The notes below the pieces were generated by a model. That model did not search any database. It worked only from the letters and a program-made list of their open reading frames with translations, and was not told the DNA's origin. Shown here piece after piece: positions 22,556 through 31,844 of a stretch of DNA of 64,000 bases (within the stretch, counting starts at the first letter, position 1; every line of letters begins with the position of its first letter). Source of the DNA: Pohlia nutans. Taxonomy: Eukaryota > Streptophyta > Bryopsida > Bryales > Mniaceae. Position numbers and translations under genes: made by a program. The stretch covers positions 2,064,001 to 2,128,000 of the forward strand of contig CM040103.1 in the NCBI GenBank assembly GCA_022496805.1. Reading direction: 5' to 3'.

Positions 22556-23991
22556 TTTGTATTTCTCTGCATCTTCCAGTTGCTTCTTTGTTCTCTTAGC
22601 GGGTAAGGCCCTGCCAACTTCTGTAGCCGCCTTCAAAGGTGTTGGACATTTGAGGCTTTTCCACACTGCACGAGCGCCTATGATGTTCGTGGCCCACGTC
22701 GGATTGAAGTTTTGAAAATGGTTCACCCGGTTGTAGTATGCAGAAATTTTTCTTAGGATGGACTTGTCGTCATTCCACACGATGAAGCACTCCCACTTCT
22801 CGAACTTGTCTTTGATCTTCTGACTGATCTCAGGCCTTGTTCTCATATGCTTTGAAGCTTCCACGCTGTGCTGGCCGTTGATCATATAGAATTGTCCATC
22901 CTTGATCTCCTCCCAGCTGCGCGGTTTAACCTTAAAATCCTTGGGGATTGCGCACAGTGTGAGTTTTTTATCCTTGTCCGGCATCTCGACAAGAAAATAC
23001 ATTACTTGCTCCACCTTTCTCTGCTCCAGGCTACAAACATTGAGCTCTGCAAGGGGAGTCAGCAGCTGATCGATGGAAATCTCAAACGACTTTTCGATCC
23101 CCCAGATGTACGAGTCGGTGCATTGCGACCAGTAGTTCTCGTACACCTCCATGGAGGTCTTGTAGTCAGTTTTTTTCTTGTCGTAATCTGTTGGAATGTC
23201 TGTCAGTGTTGATTCCATGCTTAATTCTCCTTGGTGAGATGGCTGACCTTCATCTGCTAAAAGGGACTTCCGCGTTTGGATCGCCCTCAAGTTTCTAGGG
23301 GTCGCCAGTGTCATGGGGGTCTGCGATGCGGAAGGTTTTTGTTTCTTGTTCCCACTCGTCCTAGTGTTAGGGGTTTCAAACAGCAAGGATTCCTGGCTTC
23401 CACCCTGGCTACTAAGTTCCCTGCTCAAATGTAATGGCTTCATCTGCTTCCTGGTGACGTCGAGCTTCATCTTGTACATCTCAAGAGCTGTCAGCAGACT
23501 CCTCAAACGCGGTGCAAGGATATGCGCAGGGTGCTGGTCCCCGATTGCAGTCTTATACCGATAAGTATCAGCGTGAGCCTCCACATCCTTTGCGAGGCTC
23601 TCAAAATCTGTGTCCTTAAGGCTGGCAATGTGTGGAGTTATGTTGAAGGGAGTCTTCTCCGGCTCCATCATGTACGTGAAGCGGTAGTCGTGGTCAGTCC
23701 CTTCATCACGGACCACGCTCGTGACGCAGACGTAGCCTTTCGGACCAGGGGCTACATCCACGACCTCCTCGTATAGGGATACTAGTAGAGTGGGATCGCA
23801 GTTCTTGTATTTTTTTATTAGTGCCAGCTTCTCAGCGTTGGGAACTAGAGTTAGGCTCCACCACTCGACGTTCTCCGGGTCCTGAAACTCCCAACACTCG
23901 CCATGGGTAACCTCGTCGCCAAATGGTACTCCATCATCGCCGGTTTGTTCGAACCGCTTGAAGAAGGCTGCAAGCCGAGCTTGTTGGTTCT
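22556..23991 (-). CDS. Locus A exon with ParB-like domain
   Basis: The exon begins after an AG acceptor at 23992-23993 and ends at AAA|GTAATC (donor at 22555). It encodes about 478 residues. Its C-terminal half has the ParB/sulfiredoxin-fold signature: W-E-E-I, then INGQHSVEAS, where bacterial ParB has a GEHR-A-type motif. Between the N-terminal part (CWEFQDPENVEWW) and this domain is a low-complexity serine- and lysine-rich linker. It is clearly homologous to the ParB-like exon at 40845-42272, which shares WEEI, INGQHS and the same 3' splice phase. No ATG in this exon is an obvious start, so it is probably not the first exon. Confidence 0.7.
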
Positions 23992-25240
23992 CTGCGTTTG
24001 AACCAAATAATACTATGAATTAGTTGTTTTTTCTACAAAATTTCATTATTGATTCCTGGATTTCAACTCGAATCGAGTTGAATATGCTTGCAACATTGTT
24101 TCATTCTGGGCTATTTACTGATATTTAACTCGACTCGAGTTGAATGTAAGTAATTGATTCCTTATAGAAGTTTGTAATTAAACATTCAATACAGGAATAC
24201 CTAACGAGTTTATATTGTTTCATTAAATTAAAACCTTTAACTCGAATCGAGTTAAATATTTTTATCAAGTTGTTAACTGCGGAAATGACATTCGTGTGTC
24301 TCCAGATCATTCATTTGTGTATTAGGAAATTCAACTCGATTCGAGTTGAATTACCTGATATGGAATTCGTTTATTTTTTACTGGATTTTCTTTTAGCTCT
24401 GTCTGTTTGTATCTTGATATTCAGATTTTTTCAATTTTTTACGTATAGAGTTTGATCTATTTAGTCCATTTAACTCGATTCGAGTTGAATTATATGGATC
24501 CTTTTGATGTTTGCGAACGATTCAACTCGAATCGAGTTGAATATTATGAATGGAATGCAACTCGATTTGAGTTTACTTGATCTATCTACATCTGGATCCG
24601 TTTTTGGATCTACTTAGTGCTTGAATTTCTGCATTTTAAGTATATTGTTTTATCGAAGATGTACATTTAACTCGATTCGAGTTAAATTGTGTGGTGTATG
24701 CTCGAGCAATTCAACTCGAATCGAGTTGATTATTGGTAATAAGTCTTAGTTTTAGGTGCAAATGATTATTTAGAGCAGGAAATTCAACTCGAATCGAGTT
24801 GAATTGATCTATTTACCTCTTGTTCCTATCGTAAACGTCTATATACTTAGCTCCGTATTTAGGTCAAGTCGAGTTAAAATTACGACGTTGAGATATATTT
24901 TTGGGTGCATGTCGAGTTGAATTGATATCGAGTTGAATGTTTCTCGAGTTAAATTCATATAATTCTTTCAGAATACGTATTTCTATTAGTTCAGATTTCC
25001 TAGTTTTAATTTATGAGTGCAGAAAATCAACAATAACACTGATTTCCATATTAGGCAATGCTGCAACTTCAGATTTCACATGCACAGTGCATTTGTTCAA
25101 ATGGTGTGTAATCTTACTGCTACAATGAAAAAAAACACGCCATACGTTTCACAGTACAAACATGCAGCAAACGAGAAAACCATAAGTGATCTAACAAGCG
25201 CAAATAATCATACACCCTATCTACAAAGTACTAATAATAC
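23992..25240. other. Non-coding stretch dense in palindrome family 1
   Basis: This AT-rich sequence upstream of the ParB-like exon has at least ten family-1 palindromes in its first 0.8 kb, and isolated half-sites (TCGAGTTGAA) near 24.9 kb. It is probably a long intron or the 5' flank of locus A. I find no coding exon in it. Confidence 0.5.
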
Positions 25241-25244
25241 TCAC

Positions 25245-25516
25245 CCATAATAAGCTTGCAAGTTCTTGGTGCAGCTACTAGATGAATGCCACTCCCCGTG
25301 CACGGTGACAGATAGAGTGAGCACCTGTGCAATGCGGAAATTAATTTTCCTATCAGATTTAGACTGATCGCAAAGATAATCTAGACAGTACAAATTCCTC
25401 TTGAATTGACCATATCTATAAGCACCATGCAAGTGAAACTGAAATCTCACCTGAACACAAGCACTGTACAGTGAATGCCACACAGCCTCGATTTGTCCGT
25501 CCTCCACAATGGCAGC
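25245..25516 (-). other. Exon-like segments upstream of locus A, product unknown
   Basis: Two minus-strand segments have good splice borders and join in frame: 25516-25451 (acceptor TTTCGCAG, donor CAG|GTGAGA; residues AAIVEDGQIEAVWHSLYSACVQ split across the border) and 25324-25245 (acceptor TTGCACAG, donor GG|GTGAGT; ending SCTKNLQAYYG). The end phase does not match the ParB-like exon downstream, so they may belong to another or a captured transcript. Confidence 0.3.
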
Positions 25517-26006
25517 TGCGAAAATTGATTTGCAAATGCCGGTCCTTGTTCTCAACTGCCACAAAGAACAACAGCTTCACATTGACACGTGCATCCATCA
25601 CAAGCTGCCTATATTCATTTACCTTAAATTGCACAATGACTGAAACCCAAAGCAATCACTGAAACCCTAAGCAATCACTGAATTCAAGCAAACAGCCCAG
25701 CAGCATACGTTGGGCATCATAAGTTAGACATCATAAGTCGGACAGCAGTGAACCACTGGTCCCTAAGACGGACAATCGCGCTTAATGAAAACTAAAAACC
25801 GCGACGACTTCACCTTCTCCACAAGTGAACCCTTGCAATCTACTAGAGAAGACAATTGAGACCCCAGTTTTTGCTCATGTTCGCCACTCCAACTTTAAAC
25901 TTCCTAGCTAAGCCTACACATTTCTAACATCTTGGACTCCATTGTCTCATTGCAGACTGAAAAAATCCCAGACGCAAGTGCTCCCGAGACCCAAAGAAGA
26001 ACTCAC

Positions 26007-26151
26007 CTTGGTCGGTCACCTTCTGTGAACCTCAGATGGACTGAATTACAGTATTCAGGGCCTTGGCGCTCAACTGGAAGTCCTTGAATAGTTGCTGCCC
26101 GAAACGCTTGTCTTGCGCATACGCCAAAACCAAATGCTCCACAGAAACGAA
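26007..26151 (-). pseudogene. CLPB: ClpB/HSP101 N-domain exon fragment
   Basis: On the minus strand, residues SVEHLVLAYAQDKRFGQQLF, then KDFQLSAKALNTVIQSI, an in-frame TGA (26032-26034), and GSQKVTDQ match the N-terminal domain of the ClpB/HSP101 disaggregase. The exon ends at CAAG|GTGAGT, a perfect donor, at the point where the ClpB domain continues DPEGKYEAL, and no such sequence follows. It is therefore a genomic (not processed) fragment with a nonsense codon. It lies downstream of leader-like DNA with AAACCCTAA boxes and upstream of locus A, so it may be a captured ClpB 5' end. Confidence 0.75.
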
Positions 26152-26159
26152 CGAATCAC

Positions 26160-26480
26160 CGTAAACCCTAGGCAATCACCGAAACCCTAAGCAAGCGAAG
26201 GAGAGAGCAGTAAGCGGTGTGAGAGAGAGCGACAACGATGTGCAACAACACAGCGGCGGGAGGGAAGAGTTCGAGCGCCGCAGAAAAACGATGAAACCCG
26301 GCACAGAAGAGGGCGGCAGCAGCGTCCGAATAAGGAGCGGGCGGCAGCAGGGGCGCGGAGAAGGAGAGGGCGGTGTGAGAGCAGCGACGGTGAGACGAGG
26401 AAAACGAGCGCCTCAGAAAACAAATGGAAACCCTAACTCTGGGGTCGGGGGAGACAACCTCGAGTTCAAGCTGCCCAGGG
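26160..26480 (-). promoter_or_regulatory. GC-rich leader/promoter-like region
   Basis: The segment is strikingly GC-rich against an AT-rich background. On the minus strand it is pyrimidine-rich with repeated TTAGGGTTT (AAACCCTAA) boxes near 26164, 26182 and 26430, typical of plant 5' leaders of translation or housekeeping genes. It directly precedes the ClpB-like fragment. Assignment as promoter is inference. Confidence 0.35.
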
Positions 26481-26511
26481 CAGACGGGCTACCTGATCTG
26501 CCCGTGTACAC

Positions 26512-26642
26512 ATGCATGTGTGTACACATACACGTGTATATACGTATGTACATACAAGTGTATATACACGTGTACATACATGTGTACATATATGTATATA
26601 CATGTGTATATACATGTGTATATACATGTGTATATACATGTA
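26512..26642. repeat. Microsatellite of TACATGTGTATA type
   Basis: Alternating purine-pyrimidine sequence with repeated ACATGTGTATAT and ACACGTGTATAT words. Many units are themselves palindromic, so it could extrude cruciform or Z-DNA. Confidence 0.8.
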
Positions 26643-26654
26643 AGGCCTTATTTG

Positions 26655-26686
26655 TTAAAATGAGACAAGTTGTAGTCTCATTTTAA
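26655..26686. repeat. 12-bp perfect inverted repeat
   Basis: TTAAAATGAGAC pairs perfectly with GTCTCATTTTAA across an 8-nt loop. It is adjacent to the microsatellite, and its role is unknown. Confidence 0.5.
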
Positions 26687-26711
26687 TCCTGTCTATATTT
26701 AGACGAGAGGA

Positions 26712-26880
26712 AGGGTTCATTAAATTGAGACATTTCAATAAATTGAGACTTTTAAATGCCAAAATACATTTGAAATTACTATTTTGCGACTTTAGATCAT
26801 AAAATGGGTTCATTAAATTTAGACATTTCAATAAATTGAGACTTTTAAATGCCAAAACACATTTGAAATTACTATTTTTA
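26712..26880. repeat. Tandem duplication of about 95 bp (two units)
   Basis: The word series GGTTCATTAAAT, AGACATTTCAATAAATTGAG and CATTTGAAATTACTATTTT occurs twice in the same order with few differences, at about 26715 and 26803. Confidence 0.75.
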
Positions 26881-27061
26881 GATTCATGGAGTAGGATGCC
26901 ACAACAATGAACCTTTGAAATATTCCATCTCATTCGAACCTCCATAAAACACAAATTCAAAGTAATTAATACCATTGCCATACAATAAGCCGGATCTATC
27001 CTTCTACATAAAAGAAGTATAGAAAATAATCAGACAATACCAACAGACGTAGTACATTAAA

Positions 27062-27285
27062 AGAGGGGGGGTAGTGGTGAAAACCACTGCTAGCCACTCT
27101 TTCAAATCACTAGCTTAGCTTGTCTCAGGGGATAGGTGGGGCCAGTTGGTTGGTACAACTTTCCTGCCATAATAACTCACTAGCAGCACCAAGCCATGTG
27201 TATCACGCCAATGCTCAAACGAGCCCAATAGGTTTCGAACCCGGACCACATAATTGTGATACAACGCTCTTCACCAACCAACCAA
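27062..27285 (-). mobile_element. tRNA-derived SINE
   Basis: On the minus strand an A-box-like sequence (TGGTTGGTGAAGAGCG, 27280-27265) is followed at tRNA spacing by a consensus B box (GGTTCGAAACC, 27241-27231), the internal promoter of RNA polymerase III. About 170 bases of unrelated body follow, ending in a pyrimidine-rich tail. The two boxes do not belong to a folding tRNA, which points to a SINE. The ends are approximate because no target duplication was found. Confidence 0.65.
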
Positions 27286-27733
27286 AGAACTCATGACTTG
27301 GCGATAAAAACGTTCACTAAACATACCTTTATACAAAAAAGAATACATCCATCATTACTTTGGTACTATTACTGTTACTTTGTTTTGGTTACTATAGTGT
27401 CCATCCTCGAAAGGGGAGAGTAGTATTGTTCCAATGTCCCTTTGAATGTCCGGTGGGCATCGGGTCATTGACATTATGAACGGACACTCTATTTGCACCG
27501 GCCCATTTTTTGGGTTGGTGTTTCTATCTAATCAACAATCGATACATTGCCAAACTGTTTCAATAAAATCGATAAAGTATATATATTTAAACACCTGAAA
27601 ATAAGTAAATGCGAAGTGTATTCATCGCCACACCGTACAAATAAGACATCTTACGTACGTATCAACCATTCATCCATCTCAAAAGTCTTGGCCACACCCT
27701 AGAACGAGGACAATTTCTATACCTATGACTTAC

Positions 27734-30317
27734 TCATCCCTCCGAAATAGATGTGTCATCCCCGGAGTCAACCATAAAAGCTTCCACAGATGCCTTGATG
27801 ATGTCAATTTGTGGCTTTGGAATTGCAACCCTCGGATCAGAAGTTCCTACTCGCATTCGTGGCTTCCAAGCAGTCATGATACAGTCCGTGCTAGACCACG
27901 TTGGGTTTAGGGCTCGATCTTCGCGCCACACATTGCCTTTTTTTGTGTCCCATCCATCATATGTTTCCATATTGATGTGTCGTTCTGAAGCAGACGTCCA
28001 ATATTGAATTTGGATCATATGCAAATGACCTGGATCCGGACTTGGGTTTGTTATTGCTCTAGCAAGCCAGAATGGCCTTGCGTCACTGTCAGCAGGACGG
28101 ACTGCAACAAAGTATCCTGCAAACGTATCGCGATTGACACGGAATGAAACGCGTGGACGATCACGTTTACGTCCAACAAATGGTGCATCCTCAACATCCT
28201 CTTCTTGCAATGTGCCGTCCCTCCGCATCCGATCAGACTCGTCATGAGTGATCCTTGAACCCGGCCAAAATCCTTGTTGTAATCTTTCACTGTCCGTACA
28301 CAAATTCTTGTACTCCATCAAAGGCCATCCACTAGAATCCATATAGAACTTGAATTGTTGGCATTTAGAATGACTCGATAAGAAGTCGCCGCCTGAGCCT
28401 AAATAACCATCAACGAAACTCTTGAAATCAGGAACCTCCTCAATAAAATGTGGAATCACAGGGTGTGCTTCACACTCTATGAAGGATTTCATGAGTCTTG
28501 GAACTGTCGGATAGTTATTAGTCTTCAACCTCTCACTCCATCGGCCGAACATGGCATCAATGTCTTCGTGCTTGTGTCCGACTATGAAGAAGTTGATGTA
28601 CACTTCGCGGAAAATGCCTTTGTATATCAGGAGTGAACAAAAAGCAAAGACTCATCTATTCTTATTGTCTCCTGAAGCATTATCCAACCGCAACACTAGT
28701 ACTAGGGGCAAAGATTGCGCCGGGACCAAAACCTCTGGTAGGGGAAGAAGGGAGTCCAAGCAAGACTCCGAACCCTGTAGAACCGCCTTGGTTAATGGTG
28801 ATTGCGTATCCTCCTCCAAGAACAGCTTACAGGAGGAATTCCTCGGTGGTTCTTCAAGATCACGCAAAAGCTTTGCAATTGACCCAATGGTGTGGTTGGA
28901 ATTTGTAGGAAAGATGTCAAGGCCATAGTGCGCATATCGAACATCTCCATGTCCGTGAGTGATCATTCCCGTAACAGCTACAGGCATCCTCATGAAAGAG
29001 TCAATAGCTTTGGTCTTGTGCGAAAAGTGTGGGGACGCCGTCTTGGAGTGATCCATTTTATCATGGATGATGGTTAGCATCCTATCAGGGTCATTTTCGG
29101 AAAGGGTACGATTGAAATAGTAAAGTTCCCTATGTGCCCTCTGGGCTCTGAGGTGGTTATCTAATGCCAGGTTCCACTTCTCTTGTGCATATGATAGCGG
29201 AGTGCACGTGCTCCGCAACTGCTTGTATTTATCACACAAACCACATCGAGAGAAACTATCTCCACGAGCCTTTGGAGCGTATTCTGGAAAAGAAGCACGC
29301 CGAATGTTGCTCAAGCAAGTTGAAGAAATTGGCTGCAAATCAAAAGCAACATTTGCCTCATTGATGTGTTTCAACTGGTCACTCCAACGAAAAGCAGATG
29401 GCAAAACCATTGCCGGGACCTTCTCGCCTGAGGGGAGCGTTCTGGATTTGTGAGGCATTTTGTCAGCGTCAGAGACTATTAGCGTTCGAAGTGTGGCAGT
29501 AGCTTGGACTATATGTAGCCGCGACTTCTTCAACCCCACATTCCCATGCACCTCAGCTTGTTTCCCGCATTTGGCCATATCTCTGTACCTATAAAAGGTA
29601 GCCTTTGAAATCCCGTGAATGGTCCACCAGGCCGTGGGACAAACTTCCCTACCTTTCAAGGTTATCCACTCCTTGCCAGCGACATCTTTGTGGATCTACC
29701 TATGCACCTCAAGAAGACACTTCTTCCGAGCATATACTCCATCGTTGACGTGTAGTTGAGTGCAAATGACTTGGATCTGCTCGCGCGGAAAGGGCTGCAA
29801 GCAATTTCTCTCGCAACATGTGAGGGTGGAGACTGCAGTGATTGCTTCGGGAGCTAAGAGAGCCTCTTTCTTAGGGGAGGCGGCAGTCTCCACTCTCTCA
29901 CGAAAGGTGTCATAGGAACGTACGGCTTTCCGACCTCTACGATCAAGAGCTTTCATGGCCACCCTATACTTATACGTCTGGTCATGGTCATAGAGATTAA
30001 CGCCATCTAGAATGACCTGTCTTATGTGCCAGGAGAGAATGGACCACATCCATCCGGACGGAACTTCATCCTCGCATAAAGACTCCGCAATTTGGACGGC
30101 AACTCGATCATCACCAAGAGGCTTGTCGTCGTTGTCGAGAACGACAGTCGGATCAATGTTCTGGCACAATGCTTTGGCGACGTCAAAACCTTCATTGTTG
30201 CGTAGAATGACTGCTTTAAAATACCATTTCGAACGAGGAATCCCGTCGCATACAACGACGTCCAAAGGTAATACAGGCACATGCTTAGCGAATTCAGTAG
30301 GTTCATGAGCATCAATT
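27734..30317 (-). pseudogene. DDE/RNase H-like transposase-like gene with C-terminal chromo/BAH-like part
   Basis: One minus-strand frame runs about 860 codons from an acceptor (TTTTTGCAG, exon start 30317) to a stop at 27734, interrupted only by TAG (29696-29698) and TGA (28652-28654). A CxxC pair (CGLCDKYKQL) lies before an acidic motif (IIHDKMDHSK). A second is RLDNASGDNKN and a third GHKHEDIDAMFGRW. This order is known from a widespread family of putative DDE-type proteins of the DUF7869 kind. The last 130 residues (FVAVRPAD, PFWLARAI, YDGWDTKKG, IMTAWKPR) look like a chromatin-reader fold. The two stops lie inside conserved sequence, so I call it a pseudogene. A first exon upstream and terminal repeats were not identified. 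Confidence 0.7.
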
Positions 30318-30447
30318 CTGCAAAAAGAAAACCTTTGTCAGTACAGGTGAGCAAGAACCAGTTGTGCGGAAATCTAACAACTATGTGTATCTTCAAATTC
30401 CGCCTGGCATGATAACCATATCTTCTGAGACACTGAAGCACATATCG

Positions 30448-31100
30448 TCACGTCGACGACACGAGATTACTCGCTATGGAATTTAAGTCTCGCCATGAGA
30501 TATGATCACCCAACAATAAAAACATGATCGTCATTAGGCCACACTCAGCATCAAAAGGAATCATCTACCCGACGATAAGTACGGGTGATACAGAAATTTA
30601 TTTTTTCTCAAATAATCACCGTCTGCGGAAAATAATATTCAGTATTTCGAATATAATTCTGACGCACTACGAGAGAATGTCGGGTCAATTAGTAGTTGGA
30701 ATATATCGTCGGACAGATAATATTTAGAAGGGAATCGTTGACCCGACGATATGTCTATACGGGTATTCATCGATTTCCGTGAATGCACTAGATTATGGCC
30801 AGAGGATATACCACTGATAGCGGATAATATTGTGATACTAATTAGGCTATCGTGGGGTCAACGATTACATTAATTGTTCAGCTATCACGCTTACTGGCAG
30901 GATTATCGTTGACTCGACGATAACACAGAAGAAGACGACAAGTTAATGGTAGTGGACATGTTATCGTGGGGTCGACGATAAATTGAATTATTTCTTATCA
31001 TGCTTACGAGCGTAGTAATCGTTAACCCGACGATAACATGTTGCACAGCTAGTTATGTATAAAATCTACGTTACAGTTGGACCGACGATAACAATGACAT
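30448..31100. repeat. Degenerate dispersed copies of palindrome family 2
   Basis: About eight diverged copies of TATCGTCG-N3-CGACGATA occur at irregular spacing (for example near 30735, 30849, 30902, 30960, 31018 and 31075), upstream of the transposase-like gene. They grade into the regular array that follows, suggesting the array grew from one of them. Confidence 0.7.
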
Positions 31101-31126
31101 TCCGATACAGTACAATTATTATATCA

Positions 31127-31735
31127 ATATTATCGTTGGGACAACGATATGCATGCCCTTATCGTCGGGTCGACGATATGCATGCCCTTATCGTCGTGTC
31201 GACGATATGCATCCCCTTATCGTCGGGTCGACGATATGCATCCTCTTATCGTCGTGTCGACGATATGCATCCCCTTATCGTCGGGTCGACGATATGCATC
31301 CCCTTATCGTCGTGTCGACGATATACATTTTCTTATCGTCGGGTCGACGATATGCATCCCCTGATCGTCGGGTCGACGATATGCATCCCCTTATCGTCGG
31401 GTCGACGATATGCAACCCCTTATCGTCGGGTCGACGATATGCATCTCCTTATCGTCGGGTCGACGATATGCATCCCCTTATCGTCGGGTCGATGATATGC
31501 ATCTCCTTATCGTCGGGTCGACGATATGCATCCCCTTATCGTCGGCCCGACGATATGCATCCCCTTATCGTCACTACCACGTTCAGTTGTCAGTTATCGT
31601 CGGGTCGATGATATGCATCTCCTTATCGTCGGGTCGACGATATGCATCCCCTTATCGTCGAGCCGACGATATGCATCCCCTTATCGTCACTACCACGTTC
31701 AGTTGTCAGTTATCGTCGGGTCGACGATATCCACG
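31127..31735. repeat. 29-bp tandem array of palindrome family 2
   Basis: About 19 full palindromes (8-bp arms TATCGTCG / CGACGATA with a variable 3-bp centre: GGT, TGT, GCC or AGC) alternate with the spacer TGCATCCCCT, giving a 29-bp unit. Two identical half-site interruptions (ATCGTCACTACCACGTTCAG, continuing TTGTCAG) near 31566 and 31682 show a later block duplication of about 116 bp. A lone copy with centre ACC follows near 31824. The unit is not a multiple of three, so the overlapping open frames here are artefacts. Confidence 0.92.
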
Positions 31736-31844
31736 AGGAAATTAGTTTAGACACTGTGGTCCACGCGAGATCATTTAACTGACGACAGCCTTAGTAAATA
31801 AGAGTTACAAATTGACCGAAGTGTTATCGTCGACCCGACGATTC

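Larger units (their letters stand above)
17109..23991 (-). pseudogene. ParB-like / methyltransferase-like / FCP1-like fusion gene, locus A (whole locus)
   Basis: Seven or eight exons join in compatible phases on the minus strand: 23991-22556, 22400-21029, 20732-19838, 19576-19284, 19113-18246, 18028-17675 and about 17555-17109, roughly 1,890 codons. In order they encode a ParB-like domain, a beta-class N6/N4 methyltransferase-like domain, a linker with a coiled coil, and an FCP1-type HAD domain. Three lesions break the frame: a one-base shift near 21630, an in-frame TGA at 21422-21424, and a one-base shift near 18325. Exons 22400-21029 and 19113-18246 are each exactly one base too long, as a single extra base would give. 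I infer a decaying gene or assembly errors. An upstream first exon was not identified. Five introns or flanks hold a 21-bp palindrome. Alternatively 23991-19824 and 19576-17109 are two adjacent genes, because the first can also end at a TGA at 19824. Confidence 0.65.
18089..24803. repeat. Dispersed 21-bp palindrome family 1 (10-N-10) in introns of locus A
   Basis: The arm TTYAACTCGA is followed by one variable base and its reverse complement. Near-perfect copies start at about 18157, 19791, 20808, 20883, 20937, 20988, 22523, 24062, 24124, 24236, 24330, 24469, 24521, 24666, 24710 and 24783. Degenerate ones lie at 18089, 22437, 24557 and 24860-24955. The central base is A, C, G or T. All lie in introns or non-coding flank and none in the exons. 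I see no copies elsewhere in the window, only half-sites. Confidence 0.9.

Noticed and set aside
26219..26686. 155-codon plus-strand frame at 26.2 kb
   Set aside because: It runs through the antisense of a GC-rich leader and then through a microsatellite (repeated VYIHVYI residues). This is low-complexity read-through.
31127..31735. CRISPR array
   Set aside because: The repeats are palindromes with an almost constant 10-bp spacer, there are no variable spacers and no cas genes, and the DNA is eukaryotic.
31055..31750. Overlapping 111-152 codon frames in the palindrome array
   Set aside because: The 29-bp unit rotates through all three frames, producing the same residues in each, which is a pure repeat artefact.
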